A stretch of 64,000 nucleotides of DNA from assembly GCF_007680605.1 (NCBI RefSeq), contig NZ_VEIO01000001.1, positions 372,001-436,000 of the forward strand, given 5' to 3'. Shown here in pieces: positions 55,201 through 62,908 of this stretch (position 1 is its first letter; every line of letters begins with the position of its first letter). Position numbers and translations under genes: made by a program. Below the pieces are notes generated by a model, which was not told the DNA's origin, searched no databases, and saw only the letters and a program-made list of their open reading frames with translations. The DNA comes from Paenibacillus xylanexedens. GTDB taxonomy: Bacteria; Bacillota; Bacilli; Paenibacillales; Paenibacillaceae.

Positions 55201-56399
55201 CGCAAGCGATGGAAAGCATTATGGCCGTCAGACAGGAAAAACCGTTCGACAGTTTACTCGATTTTTGTCGCCGTGTTGATCTGAGAGTGTGCAACAAACG
55301 TGTTATTGAATCACTGATTCAGGCTGGTGCATTTGACAGCCTGCCAGGACATCGTGCTCAATTGCTCGCAATGCTAGACGAGACTGTTGAAGCGGCTCTG
55401 AAATGGCGTAAAGAGCGAGAGGACTTGCAGATTCAGCTGTTTGACTTTGTGGAGACACCCAACTGGGAGATTGAATATCCCGAAATCCCGCCGTTCTCGG
55501 CAAGTCAGCAACTGGAACTGGAGCGTGAACTGCTGGGTCTGTATCTGTCCGGCCATCCACTGGATGACTACGAAGATGTGCTCGAATCGAGCGGGGCTGA
55601 CCGGATCATGGAATTGACGGAGGCGGCTGACGATACGATGGCCGTCGCCGCAGGTATGGTAGTGTCCGTGAAGTCGATTACGACGAAACAGGGCAAGGCG
55701 ATGGCGTTCATGGAGCTGGAAGACCAGGTCGAACGCTGCGAAGTGGTTCTCTTTCCCGAGGTATGGCGGCGAAGCCAGCAGCATGTCGGGAAAGGCGAAC
55801 TGCTCGTCGTGCGTGCCAAGGTGCAGCAGCAGGACGAGGGCTTTAAGCTGCTGGCCGAGGAAGTGTCGCCGCTGACACCGGCGGCACTGGAACAGCAGCT
55901 GCGCAGCCGCGACCGCCGCGGCAAGCCCGGCAGCGGCAGCGCTTTGAGCCCGGCGCAGGCGGCTTCGCCGCAGCGACCCGCGGGCGCGGGAGCCGCAGCG
56001 CAGCGCAGCAGCGCAGGCGGTGACGCTTCCGCTGCGCGTGCAAGCGGAAGCCGCAGCCCTGCCTCGGCGCGCAGCGAGGCAGGCACAGGCGCCGCAGCCA
56101 GCGCACGCGCGGGCAGTGCGGCGCCTGCGGCGGCTAGCGCGGCGGAGCAGGGCCGCGCGCCGCGTGGGACCGAGCAGCGGGTGTTCGTGAAGCTCACCCC
56201 GCAGGCCGAGAAGCCCGAGCTGCTGGCGCGTCTCAAAGAGCTGCTCCAGCAACACCCTGGCCCGGTGGCGACCGTGCTCTTCTACGAGCAGCAGCAGAAG
56301 CTGCTCGCCCTGAGCGACGCCTACCGGATCAAACCTTCACCGGCACTGTTCTCCCAAATGGAGAAAATGCTTGGTGAAGGGACAGTCAAAATCAAATAA
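52233..56399 (+). CDS. dnaE: DNA polymerase III alpha subunit DnaE, enlarged
   Basis: 1388 aa, against about 1115 in Bacillus DnaE. PHP domain at the N-terminus (VHLHVHSEYSLLDG), the polymerase core with three Asp in MPDIDIDFSDERRDEV (D405, D407, D409), the finger/HhH region, and an OB fold (MAFMELEDQVERCEVVLFP). Two regions are extra. Residues about 817-969 are acidic and Gln/Asp/His-rich, between NESG and the RFGLAAVKNVG block. Residues about 1225-1314 are Ala/Gly/Ser/Arg-rich and GC-rich. The catalytic parts look intact, so the protein should be functional. AAGGGGAAAGGAAG precedes ATG 52233. Known role in Firmicutes: primer extension at the fork with PolC. Confidence 0.96.
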   Translation: MSSFVHLHVHSEYSLLDGAARIPDLVDKAADLGMTTLALTDHGVMYGAIPFYKACVERGIKPIIGCEAYMTAGSRKERGSRKDQPIYHLILLAKNMTGYRNLMKLCSIGHLEGFHYKPRIDMESLAAHHEGIICLSACLGGEVPQHLLHGREEEARRAALRYKNIFGSDFYLELQDHGLAEQKRVNPQLIKLAAELEIELVATNDAHYLSEEDAELQDVLICIGTGKTVEDETRLRIGTNQLYLKSGEQMARLFPHVPEAIANTARIADSCELELEFGKSILPEYRPLPEGSSPSAYLRQLCEEGMIARYAESDRWNDTALRTELEQRLDYELRVIDSMGFSDYFLIVWDFIAYAHEQGIVTGPGRGSSAGSLVAYTLRITDVDPMKYNLLFERFLNPERISMPDIDIDFSDERRDEVIDYVAQKYGKAHVAQIITFGTMAARAAVRDVGRALNVPYGEVDKAAKLIPAQLGINIERAMEATPELKALYETKPKTRELLDMAMKVEGMPRHASTHAAGVVISRDPLTDAVPLQEGSEGTALTQYSMENLESIGLLKMDFLGLRTLSIIERCLRWIGERAEVPDFTRISDDDSPTYEMLGRGDTMGVFQLESAGMRRVLKELKPSVFEDIISVLALYRPGPMEFISKYIQGKHGQIEVDYPHGDLEPILKDTYGIIVYQEQIMQIASRMAGFSLGEADLLRRAVSKKKREVLDLERGHFVQGSLKQGYSEAEADLVYDMIVKFANYGFPRAHAAAYGVLAFQTAYLKAHYPVHFMASMLTAVMGSHRKVAEYVVECRHMQIDVLPPDVNESGILFTPVFASSAVKEKDESRVTGEAPEARKDASYDNYEEHGDYGGVPLPDDPGPMPEDNEHLTEMEIRGYDEGWQSVSAKSDSKTSGLQLDPGLVKISVSDTVLGSEQVHDQQKMRDHDRLHGAEHAQSEDETHNQNPDQAYGQIQEKAAEIIDEESSAVTRWSSGAIRFGLAAVKNVGTQAMESIMAVRQEKPFDSLLDFCRRVDLRVCNKRVIESLIQAGAFDSLPGHRAQLLAMLDETVEAALKWRKEREDLQIQLFDFVETPNWEIEYPEIPPFSASQQLELERELLGLYLSGHPLDDYEDVLESSGADRIMELTEAADDTMAVAAGMVVSVKSITTKQGKAMAFMELEDQVERCEVVLFPEVWRRSQQHVGKGELLVVRAKVQQQDEGFKLLAEEVSPLTPAALEQQLRSRDRRGKPGSGSALSPAQAASPQRPAGAGAAAQRSSAGGDASAARASGSRSPASARSEAGTGAAASARAGSAAPAAASAAEQGRAPRGTEQRVFVKLTPQAEKPELLARLKELLQQHPGPVATVLFYEQQQKLLALSDAYRIKPSPALFSQMEKMLGEGTVKIK

Positions 56400-56428
56400 A
56401 GCTGAAGGGTTTTACCACCTTTAGCAAG

Positions 56429-56478
56429 AGCATGTCCACCGTTTACATGATAGAAAACGGTGGACATGCTTTTTTTTA
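56429..56478 (+). terminator. dnaE terminator
   Basis: A perfect 16-bp stem (56429-56444 with 56455-56470) followed by eight T. Confidence 0.95.
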
Positions 56479-56905
56479 TAAAAGTTCTGCCAAACATGTG
56501 TCCCTTCGGCTGAGTACTATCGTTCACCAGAAGCCTTTGCGCGAATGCACATATTGCCAGTTGTAATAATCACGAGAATGGTTATTCCGGTGAAAAACAG
56601 CAAAATGCGCCGGGAAATTCTATTTTATGAGGAATTGTGTTCGCCCTGGTTACTAGAATCTCTCTCCTGATTTATATGCATCTCTAAATGAAACTGCAAG
56701 ATGAGAAGATGACCTGTTTGAAAATTTAACCAATGGTCGTCAGCTATACTTGCACATGCTTGCCAACAGAAGATCGGTATAGCGTAACGTTCACTCGTGC
56801 GTGTACATTCGCACATTTTATGAACATTTTGGAAGTTCACTGCATACACTTGAGAACACCGAAGAACCTTGAAGTTCTCGGGGGATTGATGCGGGAGGTC
56901 GAGAT
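56479..56905. other. intergenic region upstream of yutG
   Basis: 427 bases without a credible gene. The only structure I see is a bulged hairpin (CCGA-GAAC / GTTC-TCGG, about 56859-56882) just before the yutG ribosome site. No convincing promoter or riboswitch consensus. Confidence 0.5.
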
Positions 56906-57397
56906 ATGTCATATGAGATCGCGGAAGCTATGCTGGCCCGGCGAGGTGTACACATTGATGCTATCGCAGAAATTGTATATCGTTTGCAGAAAGGGTACCA
57001 CCCGGAATTGACCATGGACGACTGCGTAACCAGCGTAAAATCCGTTTTGCAAAAAAGAGAGGTACAGTACACACTGTACACGGGCATTGCACTTGACGAA
57101 CTGGCTGAAAAAAAGCTTCTGCCCCAACCGCTGCAAGCGATAATGGAGGCGGATGAGTCACTCTATGGAGTGGACGAGACTCTGGCTTTAGGGATAACGC
57201 ATGTCTACGGCATGATTGGTTTAACCAGTTTTGGCTATCTGGACAAGGAAAAAATAGGTGTGATTCATGATTTGAATGAACAAAAATCGGCCGTTCATGT
57301 GTTCCTGGATGATCTGGTTGCAGGTCTTGCTGCAGCTGCCTCCGCGCGGATTGCACACAAAAATATTAAAGCCAAGAAATACTCTTCCGACCTGTAA
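56906..57397 (+). CDS. yutG: phosphatidylglycerophosphatase A family protein YutG
   Basis: 163 aa. The PgpA fold signature of the YutG group: AIAEIVYRLQKGYHPELTMD, QYTLYTGIALDELAEKKLLP, THVYGMIGLTSFGYLDK and HVFLDDLVAGLAAAASARIAH with the catalytic-area Asp pair. No strong membrane helix, so the true substrate may differ from PGP of Gram-negative PgpA. GGGAGG seven bases before ATG 56906. Confidence 0.85.
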   Translation: MSYEIAEAMLARRGVHIDAIAEIVYRLQKGYHPELTMDDCVTSVKSVLQKREVQYTLYTGIALDELAEKKLLPQPLQAIMEADESLYGVDETLALGITHVYGMIGLTSFGYLDKEKIGVIHDLNEQKSAVHVFLDDLVAGLAAAASARIAHKNIKAKKYSSDL

Positions 57398-57503
57398 AAT
57401 CCATTAATACCAACAGAATACTGTGGTTACCATCTCAATCTGTCCCATAGGATTAAGGGCGGCTAAGGCTGCCCTGTAAGGTTTTTGCCTGTTAGGAAAA
57501 GTC

Positions 57504-57519
57504 TGCGATTTATATCACA
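57504..57519. promoter_or_regulatory. second Fnr/Rex/Crp-like box
   Basis: TGCGA-TTTATA-TCACA, 9 of 10 to the TGTGA-N6-TCACA core. It shares GATTTATATCAC exactly with the box upstream of the suf operon. It lies 161 bases before the small gene at 57680 and upstream of accD. Confidence 0.35.
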
Positions 57520-57679
57520 TGACCATGACCATTTGGCTTGCCAAGCAGGGGTCAATGTCCCGAATCATCCGATTTTCTCCTGAAAGGTCTTCAACCCTTC
57601 CTTGCAGAAAAAAACGGAGGTATGGTATCATTAGTCCAATATACGGGCTCTGAACATTAGCTTAGGGGGCGGACATGGC

Positions 57680-57868
57680 ATGTGGACGGTGATTTACATT
57701 GCGCCGACAGCAAAGGTTGCGGACAAGATCAAGACCAAGCTTTCGGAAGAAGGTTTTCTGGTACAGACCCGTCCCATCAGTTTATCCAAGCAACAATATG
57801 AGATTCGCGTCCCTTCTGGGGAATTGGAAGAGGTTCAGGAAGTGTTGAATTCCATTCTGCATTCCTGA
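57680..57868 (+). CDS. small DUF2007-like protein
   Basis: 62 aa, ferredoxin-like beta-alpha-beta pattern: WTVIYIAPTAKVADKIKTKL, then GFLVQTRPIS, then YEIRVPSGELEEVQEVLNS. It resembles the short DUF2007 signal-transducer-like family. Such proteins are sometimes labelled glutamate decarboxylase in databases, which the sequence does not support. AGGGGGCGG precedes ATG 57680. Upstream of accD by 340 bases. Confidence 0.7.
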   Translation: MWTVIYIAPTAKVADKIKTKLSEEGFLVQTRPISLSKQQYEIRVPSGELEEVQEVLNSILHS

Positions 57869-57904
57869 TTCTCGATATTGAAGTGCCTTGGCAGATAACA
57901 AAAA

Positions 57905-57941
57905 GTACCACTGGTACATAAGGGACTTACCGCGAAAGCGG
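57905..57941. promoter_or_regulatory. palindrome and GNRA hairpin in the accD upstream region
   Basis: A perfect 6-1-6 palindrome GTACCA-C-TGGTAC (57905-57917), then CCGC-GAAA-GCGG (57930-57941), in the 340-base gap before accD. The palindrome recalls the FapR operator in its AGTACC half, but the spacing differs. The rest of the gap shows nothing I can name. Confidence 0.3.
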
Positions 57942-58208
57942 AAAGAGGAATCGACTTGCATGTGTGTAATGCTACTGTCCTTCCTTCTTTTTTTGTTAAT
58001 CGGTTATTGCAGGTAACATCAATTTTGCGGAGAGTAGCCGTTGATTTTTGCCTTATATCGGAGGAATTTTGTTCTGAATGCTAGTTAAGGTATAAGTCTT
58101 TGCATGAGTTATAAGCGTAAGCGGTTCACCGCAGCATGCAGATCAAGCTGATTGTTACAGCGGACTGTAGCCTGCGGCCATCAAATTATTGGCTGGAGAG
58201 GTGTAGTT

Positions 58209-59102
58209 GTGTTCAAAGATATATTCCAAAAGAAACGGAAGTACGCTACCATACCTTCCGAGCGTGCAAATCCAGGTGAACGGCAGGAAGCCGTCGAGCG
58301 CCCAAAACGCGAAATACCTGAAGGACTCATGAACAAGTGCAGCAAGTGCGGCACCATTCAATATAGCAAGGAACTGGAGAAAAACCTGAAAGTATGTCCT
58401 GCCTGCGGCTACCATATGCGTCTTAACGCGATGGAGCGAATTGCCATGGTGCTCGATGAAGAAGGTTTTGTTGAGCATGATGCCGATATGGTTTCGGTTG
58501 ATCCACTCGGATTCCCGGGATACAGCAACAAGTTGGAGCAGCAACGTCTGAAGTCCGGTTTGAAAGAAGCTGTTATTACGGGAGAAGGCACGATTGAAGG
58601 TCTGCCAGTTGTTGTCGCCGTGATGAGCTTTGATTTCTTCACAGGCAGTATGGGATCCGTTGTCGGAGAGAAGATCACCCGTGCGGTTGAACATGCTATT
58701 GAGAAGAAGCTTCCTTTGATTATTTTCTCTACTTCAGGCGGTGCCCGGATGCAGGAGAGTATCCTGAGTCTGATGCAGATGGCGAAAACGAGTGCGGCTT
58801 TAGCGCGTTTGGACGAGCAAGGCGGGCTCTATATTTCCGTAATTACCGATCCGACGACAGGCGGGGTTTCGGCTAGTTTCGCGAGCCTTGGCGATATTAT
58901 TATCGCTGAACCTGGTGCGGTATTTGGTTTTGCGGGCAGAATTGTTATTGAACAAACGATCCGTCAGAAGTTGCCGGATGATTTCCAGACCGCAGAATTC
59001 AACCTCCAGCACGGTCAGCTGGATATGGTTGTTCACCGGAAAGAACTTCGGACAACCCTTGGCAAGCTTCTCGATATGCATAGTGAAAAGGGAGGGGTCT
59101 AA
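58209..59102 (+). CDS. accD: acetyl-CoA carboxylase carboxyltransferase subunit beta
   Basis: 297 aa. The N-terminal zinc finger has cysteines in [14 protein letters not shown] and [10 protein letters not shown]. The carboxyltransferase core has [31 protein letters not shown], and [15 protein letters not shown]. With AccA it transfers carboxyl from biotin to acetyl-CoA, the first step of fatty-acid synthesis. The frame opens at 58152, but GAGAGGTG supports GTG 58209 and the family N-terminus [12 protein letters not shown]. The stop abuts the accA start. Confidence 0.96.
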   Translation: MFKDIFQKKRKYATIPSERANPGERQEAVERPKREIPEGLMNKCSKCGTIQYSKELEKNLKVCPACGYHMRLNAMERIAMVLDEEGFVEHDADMVSVDPLGFPGYSNKLEQQRLKSGLKEAVITGEGTIEGLPVVVAVMSFDFFTGSMGSVVGEKITRAVEHAIEKKLPLIIFSTSGGARMQESILSLMQMAKTSAALARLDEQGGLYISVITDPTTGGVSASFASLGDIIIAEPGAVFGFAGRIVIEQTIRQKLPDDFQTAEFNLQHGQLDMVVHRKELRTTLGKLLDMHSEKGGV

Positions 59103-60206
59103 ATGGCGGGTGGTTTGCCATATGAAGCGCCTCTGATTGAGATGCGCAAAAAAATTGAAGAACTCGTTCAGTTTGGACAGGAGAAGGGAATTGATTTCAC
59201 CGAAGAAATCGCCCGTCTGGAAGAACGTTATCATAGACTTGAAGAAGAGATTTACACCAACATAACACCGGCTCAGAAGATGCATTTGGCTCGTCACCAG
59301 CAACGGCCAACCGCGCTCGACCTGATTCAGCTTATTTTTACCGATTTTACCGAATTGCACGGTGACCGTATGTTCGGCGACGACCTTGCGGTGGTTGGTG
59401 GACTTGCCAAGCTGAATGGACAGACCGTAACGGTTCTTGGACAACAACGCGGAAAAGACACGAAAGATAATATCGCCCGCTTTTTTGGAAGTGCTCACCC
59501 GGAAGGTTTCCGTAAAGGGCTACGTCTGATGAAACAGGCTGACAAATTTGGCCGCCCGATTATTACGTTTGTTGATACTAAAGGAGCGTATCCGGGTAAT
59601 ACTGCAGAAGAGAGAGGTCAATCGGAAGCGATTGCCCGTAATTTGCTGGAGATGGCTAAGCTGTCCGTTCCAGTCATTGTTGTTGTTATTGGTGAAGGTG
59701 GAAGTGGCGGTGCCTTGGCTATGGCTGTAGGTAACCGTGTGCTTATGCTTGAACATGCCATCTACTCGGCAATTTCTCCGAATGGTGCTGCTTCTATTCT
59801 GTGGAAGGATGCATCGAAGGCAGATCAGGCTGCTGAGGCGATGAAAATTACAGCGAAAGACCTGCTGGAGATGGATGTTATCGAAGAGATTATCCCTGAG
59901 CCGCGCGGCGGGGCTCACCAGGATTACGATACAGCTGCAGCGGCGATCTCCGAAGCTCTTGTTCGTCATCTGGAAGAGATGAAAGGGTGGAGTGCGGAGC
60001 AATTAAAGCAGGATCGCTACGAGAAATTCCGCAAAATCGGTTCAGTAACCTTTGAAGCACCAGCCTCTGCGGTAGAACCTACTGAAGAAACTGAGTCTGC
60101 TGGTAAAGTAGAACCACAAACCGGAGCAGAATCTGTCCAAGTGGAAGCATCGGAACAGCCGCTAGAAGCAGAACCTGTGAGAAATTTGTCGGGAAATGCA
60201 GAATGA
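59103..60206 (+). CDS. accA: acetyl-CoA carboxylase carboxyltransferase subunit alpha, C-terminally extended
   Basis: 367 aa; Bacillus AccA is about 325. Core motifs: [52 protein letters not shown] and [20 protein letters not shown]. The last 45 residues (after about 318) are a Glu/Ala/Pro-rich tail without motif, which is probably disordered. Starts one base after the accD stop, with GGGAGGGG inside accD's end: tight coupling for the 1:1 complex. Next is pyk; the pfkA gene found between them in Bacillus is not here. Confidence 0.96.
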   Translation: MAGGLPYEAPLIEMRKKIEELVQFGQEKGIDFTEEIARLEERYHRLEEEIYTNITPAQKMHLARHQQRPTALDLIQLIFTDFTELHGDRMFGDDLAVVGGLAKLNGQTVTVLGQQRGKDTKDNIARFFGSAHPEGFRKGLRLMKQADKFGRPIITFVDTKGAYPGNTAEERGQSEAIARNLLEMAKLSVPVIVVVIGEGGSGGALAMAVGNRVLMLEHAIYSAISPNGAASILWKDASKADQAAEAMKITAKDLLEMDVIEEIIPEPRGGAHQDYDTAAAAISEALVRHLEEMKGWSAEQLKQDRYEKFRKIGSVTFEAPASAVEPTEETESAGKVEPQTGAESVQVEASEQPLEAEPVRNLSGNAE

Positions 60207-60313
60207 TGTGACGAATTTCCTATACAAATGACTAAAAGTATAGTAAATTTAATAGTTGGAAAAAGAAAAATAGAGATATAAAGTTAGACCTTTAAAATCG
60301 GAGGAAACCCAAA

Positions 60314-61741
60314 ATGCGCAAAACGAAAATTGTATGTACGATTGGCCCATCCAGTGAATCCCTGGAGAATACCAAGAAACTGATTATGGCTGGCATGAAC
60401 GTAGCCCGTCTGAACTTCTCCCACGGTGATTTCGATGAGCACGGCGGACGGATCGTTGCGATTCGCCAAGCATGTGAAGAGCTGAACAAAACTGTAGCGA
60501 TCCTGCTGGACACCAAAGGACCGGAAATTCGCACGGGTAAACTGGAAGTTGAGCCTATTGAACTGGTTCAGGACGAGTACATCACTTTGACGACAGAAGA
60601 AATTCTGGGAACCAAAGATCGTCTTTCCATTACGTATGCAGATCTTCCTAAAGATGTTGAAGCGGGATCTACAATTCTGATCGACGACGGTCTGATCGGA
60701 CTGACTGTGGTAGAAGTACAAGGCACTGAGATCAAATGCCGTATCGTTAACGGCGGTACGATCAAAAGCAAAAAAGGTGTTAACGTTCCAGGCGTTGCGA
60801 TTTCCCTGCCGGGCATCACTGAAAAAGATGCTAACGATATCGTGTTTGGTATCGAACAAGGTATCGATTTCATCGCAGCTTCTTTCGTTCGTAAAGCAAG
60901 CGACGTGCTTGAAATTCGTGAATTGCTTGAAAAACATAATGCAGGTCACATTCAAATTATCTCCAAAATCGAAAACCAACAAGGTGTTGACAACCTGGAC
61001 GAAATCCTTGAAGTGTCTGACGGCCTGATGGTTGCTCGTGGAGACCTGGGCGTAGAAATCCCTGCGGAAGAAGTACCACTGGTACAAAAACGCATGATCG
61101 AAAAATGTAATGTTGCGGGTAAACCGGTTATTACAGCTACACAAATGCTGGATTCGATGCAACGTAACCCGCGTCCGACTCGTGCGGAAGCAAGTGACGT
61201 AGCAAACGCAATTTTTGACGGTACAGATGCAATCATGTTGTCCGGTGAGACAGCTGCCGGTAAATATCCGGTAGAGTCCGTGCTGACCATGTCCCGTATC
61301 GCAGAAAAAGCAGAATCTGCTCTGCCTTACCAAGAGCTGTATCTGAAACAACGTGTTGCACAACAAACAACGGTTACTGAAGCGATCAGTCAATCCGTTG
61401 CTCTGTCCGCTCAAGATTTGAACGCAAAAGCGATCATCACTTCGACAGAATCCGGACATACCGCACGTATGATCTCTAAATATCGTCCAGAAGCTCCAAT
61501 CATCGCTGTAACGACAGAAGACAGAACTTCCCGTCGTTTGGCACTGGCATGGGGTGTAACTCCTGTTAAAGGCAGATTGGTTGATTCTACGGATGCTTTG
61601 TTCGAAAATGCAATTGAAGGTGGCGTAAAATCTGGACTGGTTAAAGAAGGAGACCTGGTTGTGATTACAGCAGGTGTACCTCTGGGCCGCTCCGGTTCTA
61701 CAAACCTGATCAAAGTAAGCCAAATTCCAAACAACGCTTAA
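60314..61741 (+). CDS. pyk: pyruvate kinase
   Basis: 475 aa. Catalyses PEP + ADP to pyruvate + ATP. Motifs: [55 protein letters not shown] and [19 protein letters not shown]. The length is the standard form; the extra C-terminal PEP-utilising domain of Bacillus-type enzymes (about 585 aa) is absent. GGAGG precedes ATG 60314. A terminator follows. Confidence 0.97.
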   Translation: MRKTKIVCTIGPSSESLENTKKLIMAGMNVARLNFSHGDFDEHGGRIVAIRQACEELNKTVAILLDTKGPEIRTGKLEVEPIELVQDEYITLTTEEILGTKDRLSITYADLPKDVEAGSTILIDDGLIGLTVVEVQGTEIKCRIVNGGTIKSKKGVNVPGVAISLPGITEKDANDIVFGIEQGIDFIAASFVRKASDVLEIRELLEKHNAGHIQIISKIENQQGVDNLDEILEVSDGLMVARGDLGVEIPAEEVPLVQKRMIEKCNVAGKPVITATQMLDSMQRNPRPTRAEASDVANAIFDGTDAIMLSGETAAGKYPVESVLTMSRIAEKAESALPYQELYLKQRVAQQTTVTEAISQSVALSAQDLNAKAIITSTESGHTARMISKYRPEAPIIAVTTEDRTSRRLALAWGVTPVKGRLVDSTDALFENAIEGGVKSGLVKEGDLVVITAGVPLGRSGSTNLIKVSQIPNNA

Positions 61742-61774
61742 TTTTAGCGTATGATTCGGTAAGTAACATGAAAG

Positions 61775-61808
61775 AAGCAATGGGGCTTGATGTCCCGTTG
61801 CTTTTTTT
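61775..61808 (+). terminator. pyk terminator
   Basis: A 10-bp stem with one G-U pair (61775-61784 with 61794-61803), followed by a run of T. Confidence 0.88.
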
Positions 61809-61873
61809 CCATCTTCATGACACGATTCTGTGATTTGAAGCGTATGAATGGTAGAGCCAAGGAGGGTGAGAAC

Positions 61874-62380
61874 GTGCAAAAAGAAAGTAATGGTAACTGG
61901 TATACAGCCCGTCTTCGTGTACGTTATCAGGAAAGTGACCAGATGGGTGTTGTCTATCATGCGAACTACCTGAACTGGTTCGAGATCGGTCGTACCGAGA
62001 TGATTCGCCAAATGGGGTATACATATCGTAAAATGGAGGAACAGGCACTGTTGCTTCCTGTAACCGGTCTGGATGTGAAGTATCATAAACCGGCGCGGTA
62101 CGATGATGAGATCATCATTTTCACTCGAATTACTGCTTTTAGCGGCCTGCGCCTGAATTACGAGTACGACATCAGACGTATGCCTGAGGAACATGATGCT
62201 TCACTCGCTGTCGGCGAACGGGTGTGGGCACATGATGAATCACTCCCAGGTGAACGATTGGTGACGGGATCTACCCAGCATGTGTGGGTGAATACAGACT
62301 GGAAGCCTGTTAGACTGGATAAGGTCTTTTCAGAGCTATACAGCGCGCTTGAAAAGGTGTGGTTTTCAGGAAAGGAGTAA
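61874..62380 (+). CDS. hotdog acyl-CoA thioesterase, YbgC/FadM type
   Basis: 168 aa single hotdog domain. The signature YQESDQMGVVYHANYLNWFE carries the catalytic Asp. Then KYHKPARYDDEIIIFTRI, and a C-terminal strand with ERLVTGSTQHVWV. Hydrolyses acyl-CoA; chain preference unknown. The frame opens at 61787 inside the pyk terminator, but AAGGAGG eight bases before GTG 61874 sets the start. fxsA follows after seven bases. Confidence 0.87.
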   Translation: MQKESNGNWYTARLRVRYQESDQMGVVYHANYLNWFEIGRTEMIRQMGYTYRKMEEQALLLPVTGLDVKYHKPARYDDEIIIFTRITAFSGLRLNYEYDIRRMPEEHDASLAVGERVWAHDESLPGERLVTGSTQHVWVNTDWKPVRLDKVFSELYSALEKVWFSGKE

Positions 62381-62387
62381 CATATCA

Positions 62388-62786
62388 ATGCGAAAATGGA
62401 TGTGGGCTTTACTTTTATTAATTCCGGTGATTGAGCTGTTTGGTTTCATTCTGATGAGTGATTGGATCGGAGCCGGAAAAACATTGCTTCTTATGATTCT
62501 CACGTCCTTGATTGGTATAGCCATGTTGCAGTTTGAAGGGCGAAAGGTATTAATGGATGCCAAGCAGGAGATGGAGCGCGGTAAGGTGCCTGGGCGGAAA
62601 ATGGTCGACGGCCTTTTTGTTTTTGTCGGCGGATTTCTGCTGTTGATCCCTGGTTTTGTGACCGATCTCATCGGTTTTACGTTAGTATTTCCATTAACAC
62701 GTCCGGTATATCGGTTATTCTTCCTGGGCTGGTTGGAGAAAAAGATGAGAAACGGCAGCATTACATTTTATCGCCGTCCGAAATAA
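62388..62786 (+). CDS. fxsA: FxsA family membrane protein
   Basis: 132 aa with three to four hydrophobic segments: MWALLLLIPVIELFGFIL, then TLLLMILTSLIGIAMLQ, then GLFVFVGGFLLLIPGFVTDL and GFTLVFPLTRPVYRLFF. The GG-x5-PG-x2-TD-x2-G pattern is the FxsA signature. Bacillus equivalent is ytzA in the same place; E. coli FxsA is linked to phage exclusion. AAGGAG before ATG 62388. Confidence 0.9.
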   Translation: MRKWMWALLLLIPVIELFGFILMSDWIGAGKTLLLMILTSLIGIAMLQFEGRKVLMDAKQEMERGKVPGRKMVDGLFVFVGGFLLLIPGFVTDLIGFTLVFPLTRPVYRLFFLGWLEKKMRNGSITFYRRPK

Positions 62787-62810
62787 GAGAGCATCTATCT
62801 CGTTAAAAAC

Positions 62811-62861
62811 AAAAGTCTCCGTTCTGCAGACAACTTCTGCTTGGAACGGAGACTTTTTTTG
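62811..62861. terminator. terminator between fxsA and ytvI
   Basis: A perfect 14-bp stem (62811-62824 with 62844-62857), an inner GCAGA / TCTGC stem, then seven T. A-rich left flank can serve the minus-strand gene. Confidence 0.9.
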
Positions 62862-62908
62862 CATTAGTTTAACTGGAGCACGATGGTGGTTAAGCTCTTC
62901 AATCAGAC

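Noticed and set aside
55374..56255. Long minus-strand frames in the GC-rich end of dnaE
   Set aside because: High GC removes stop codons in all frames; the Arg/Ala/Ser-rich products are artefacts of that composition.
57905..57917. FapR operator before accD
   Set aside because: Half-sites resemble AGTACC but the centre spacing does not fit the usual 17-base FapR site, so I list only a palindrome.
60284..62194. A 636-codon open frame on the minus strand across pyk and the thioesterase gene
   Set aside because: It is antisense to pyruvate kinase with all motifs in place. Its composition (Cys, Phe, Arg, Thr) is typical of a shadow frame, and it has no domain I recognise.
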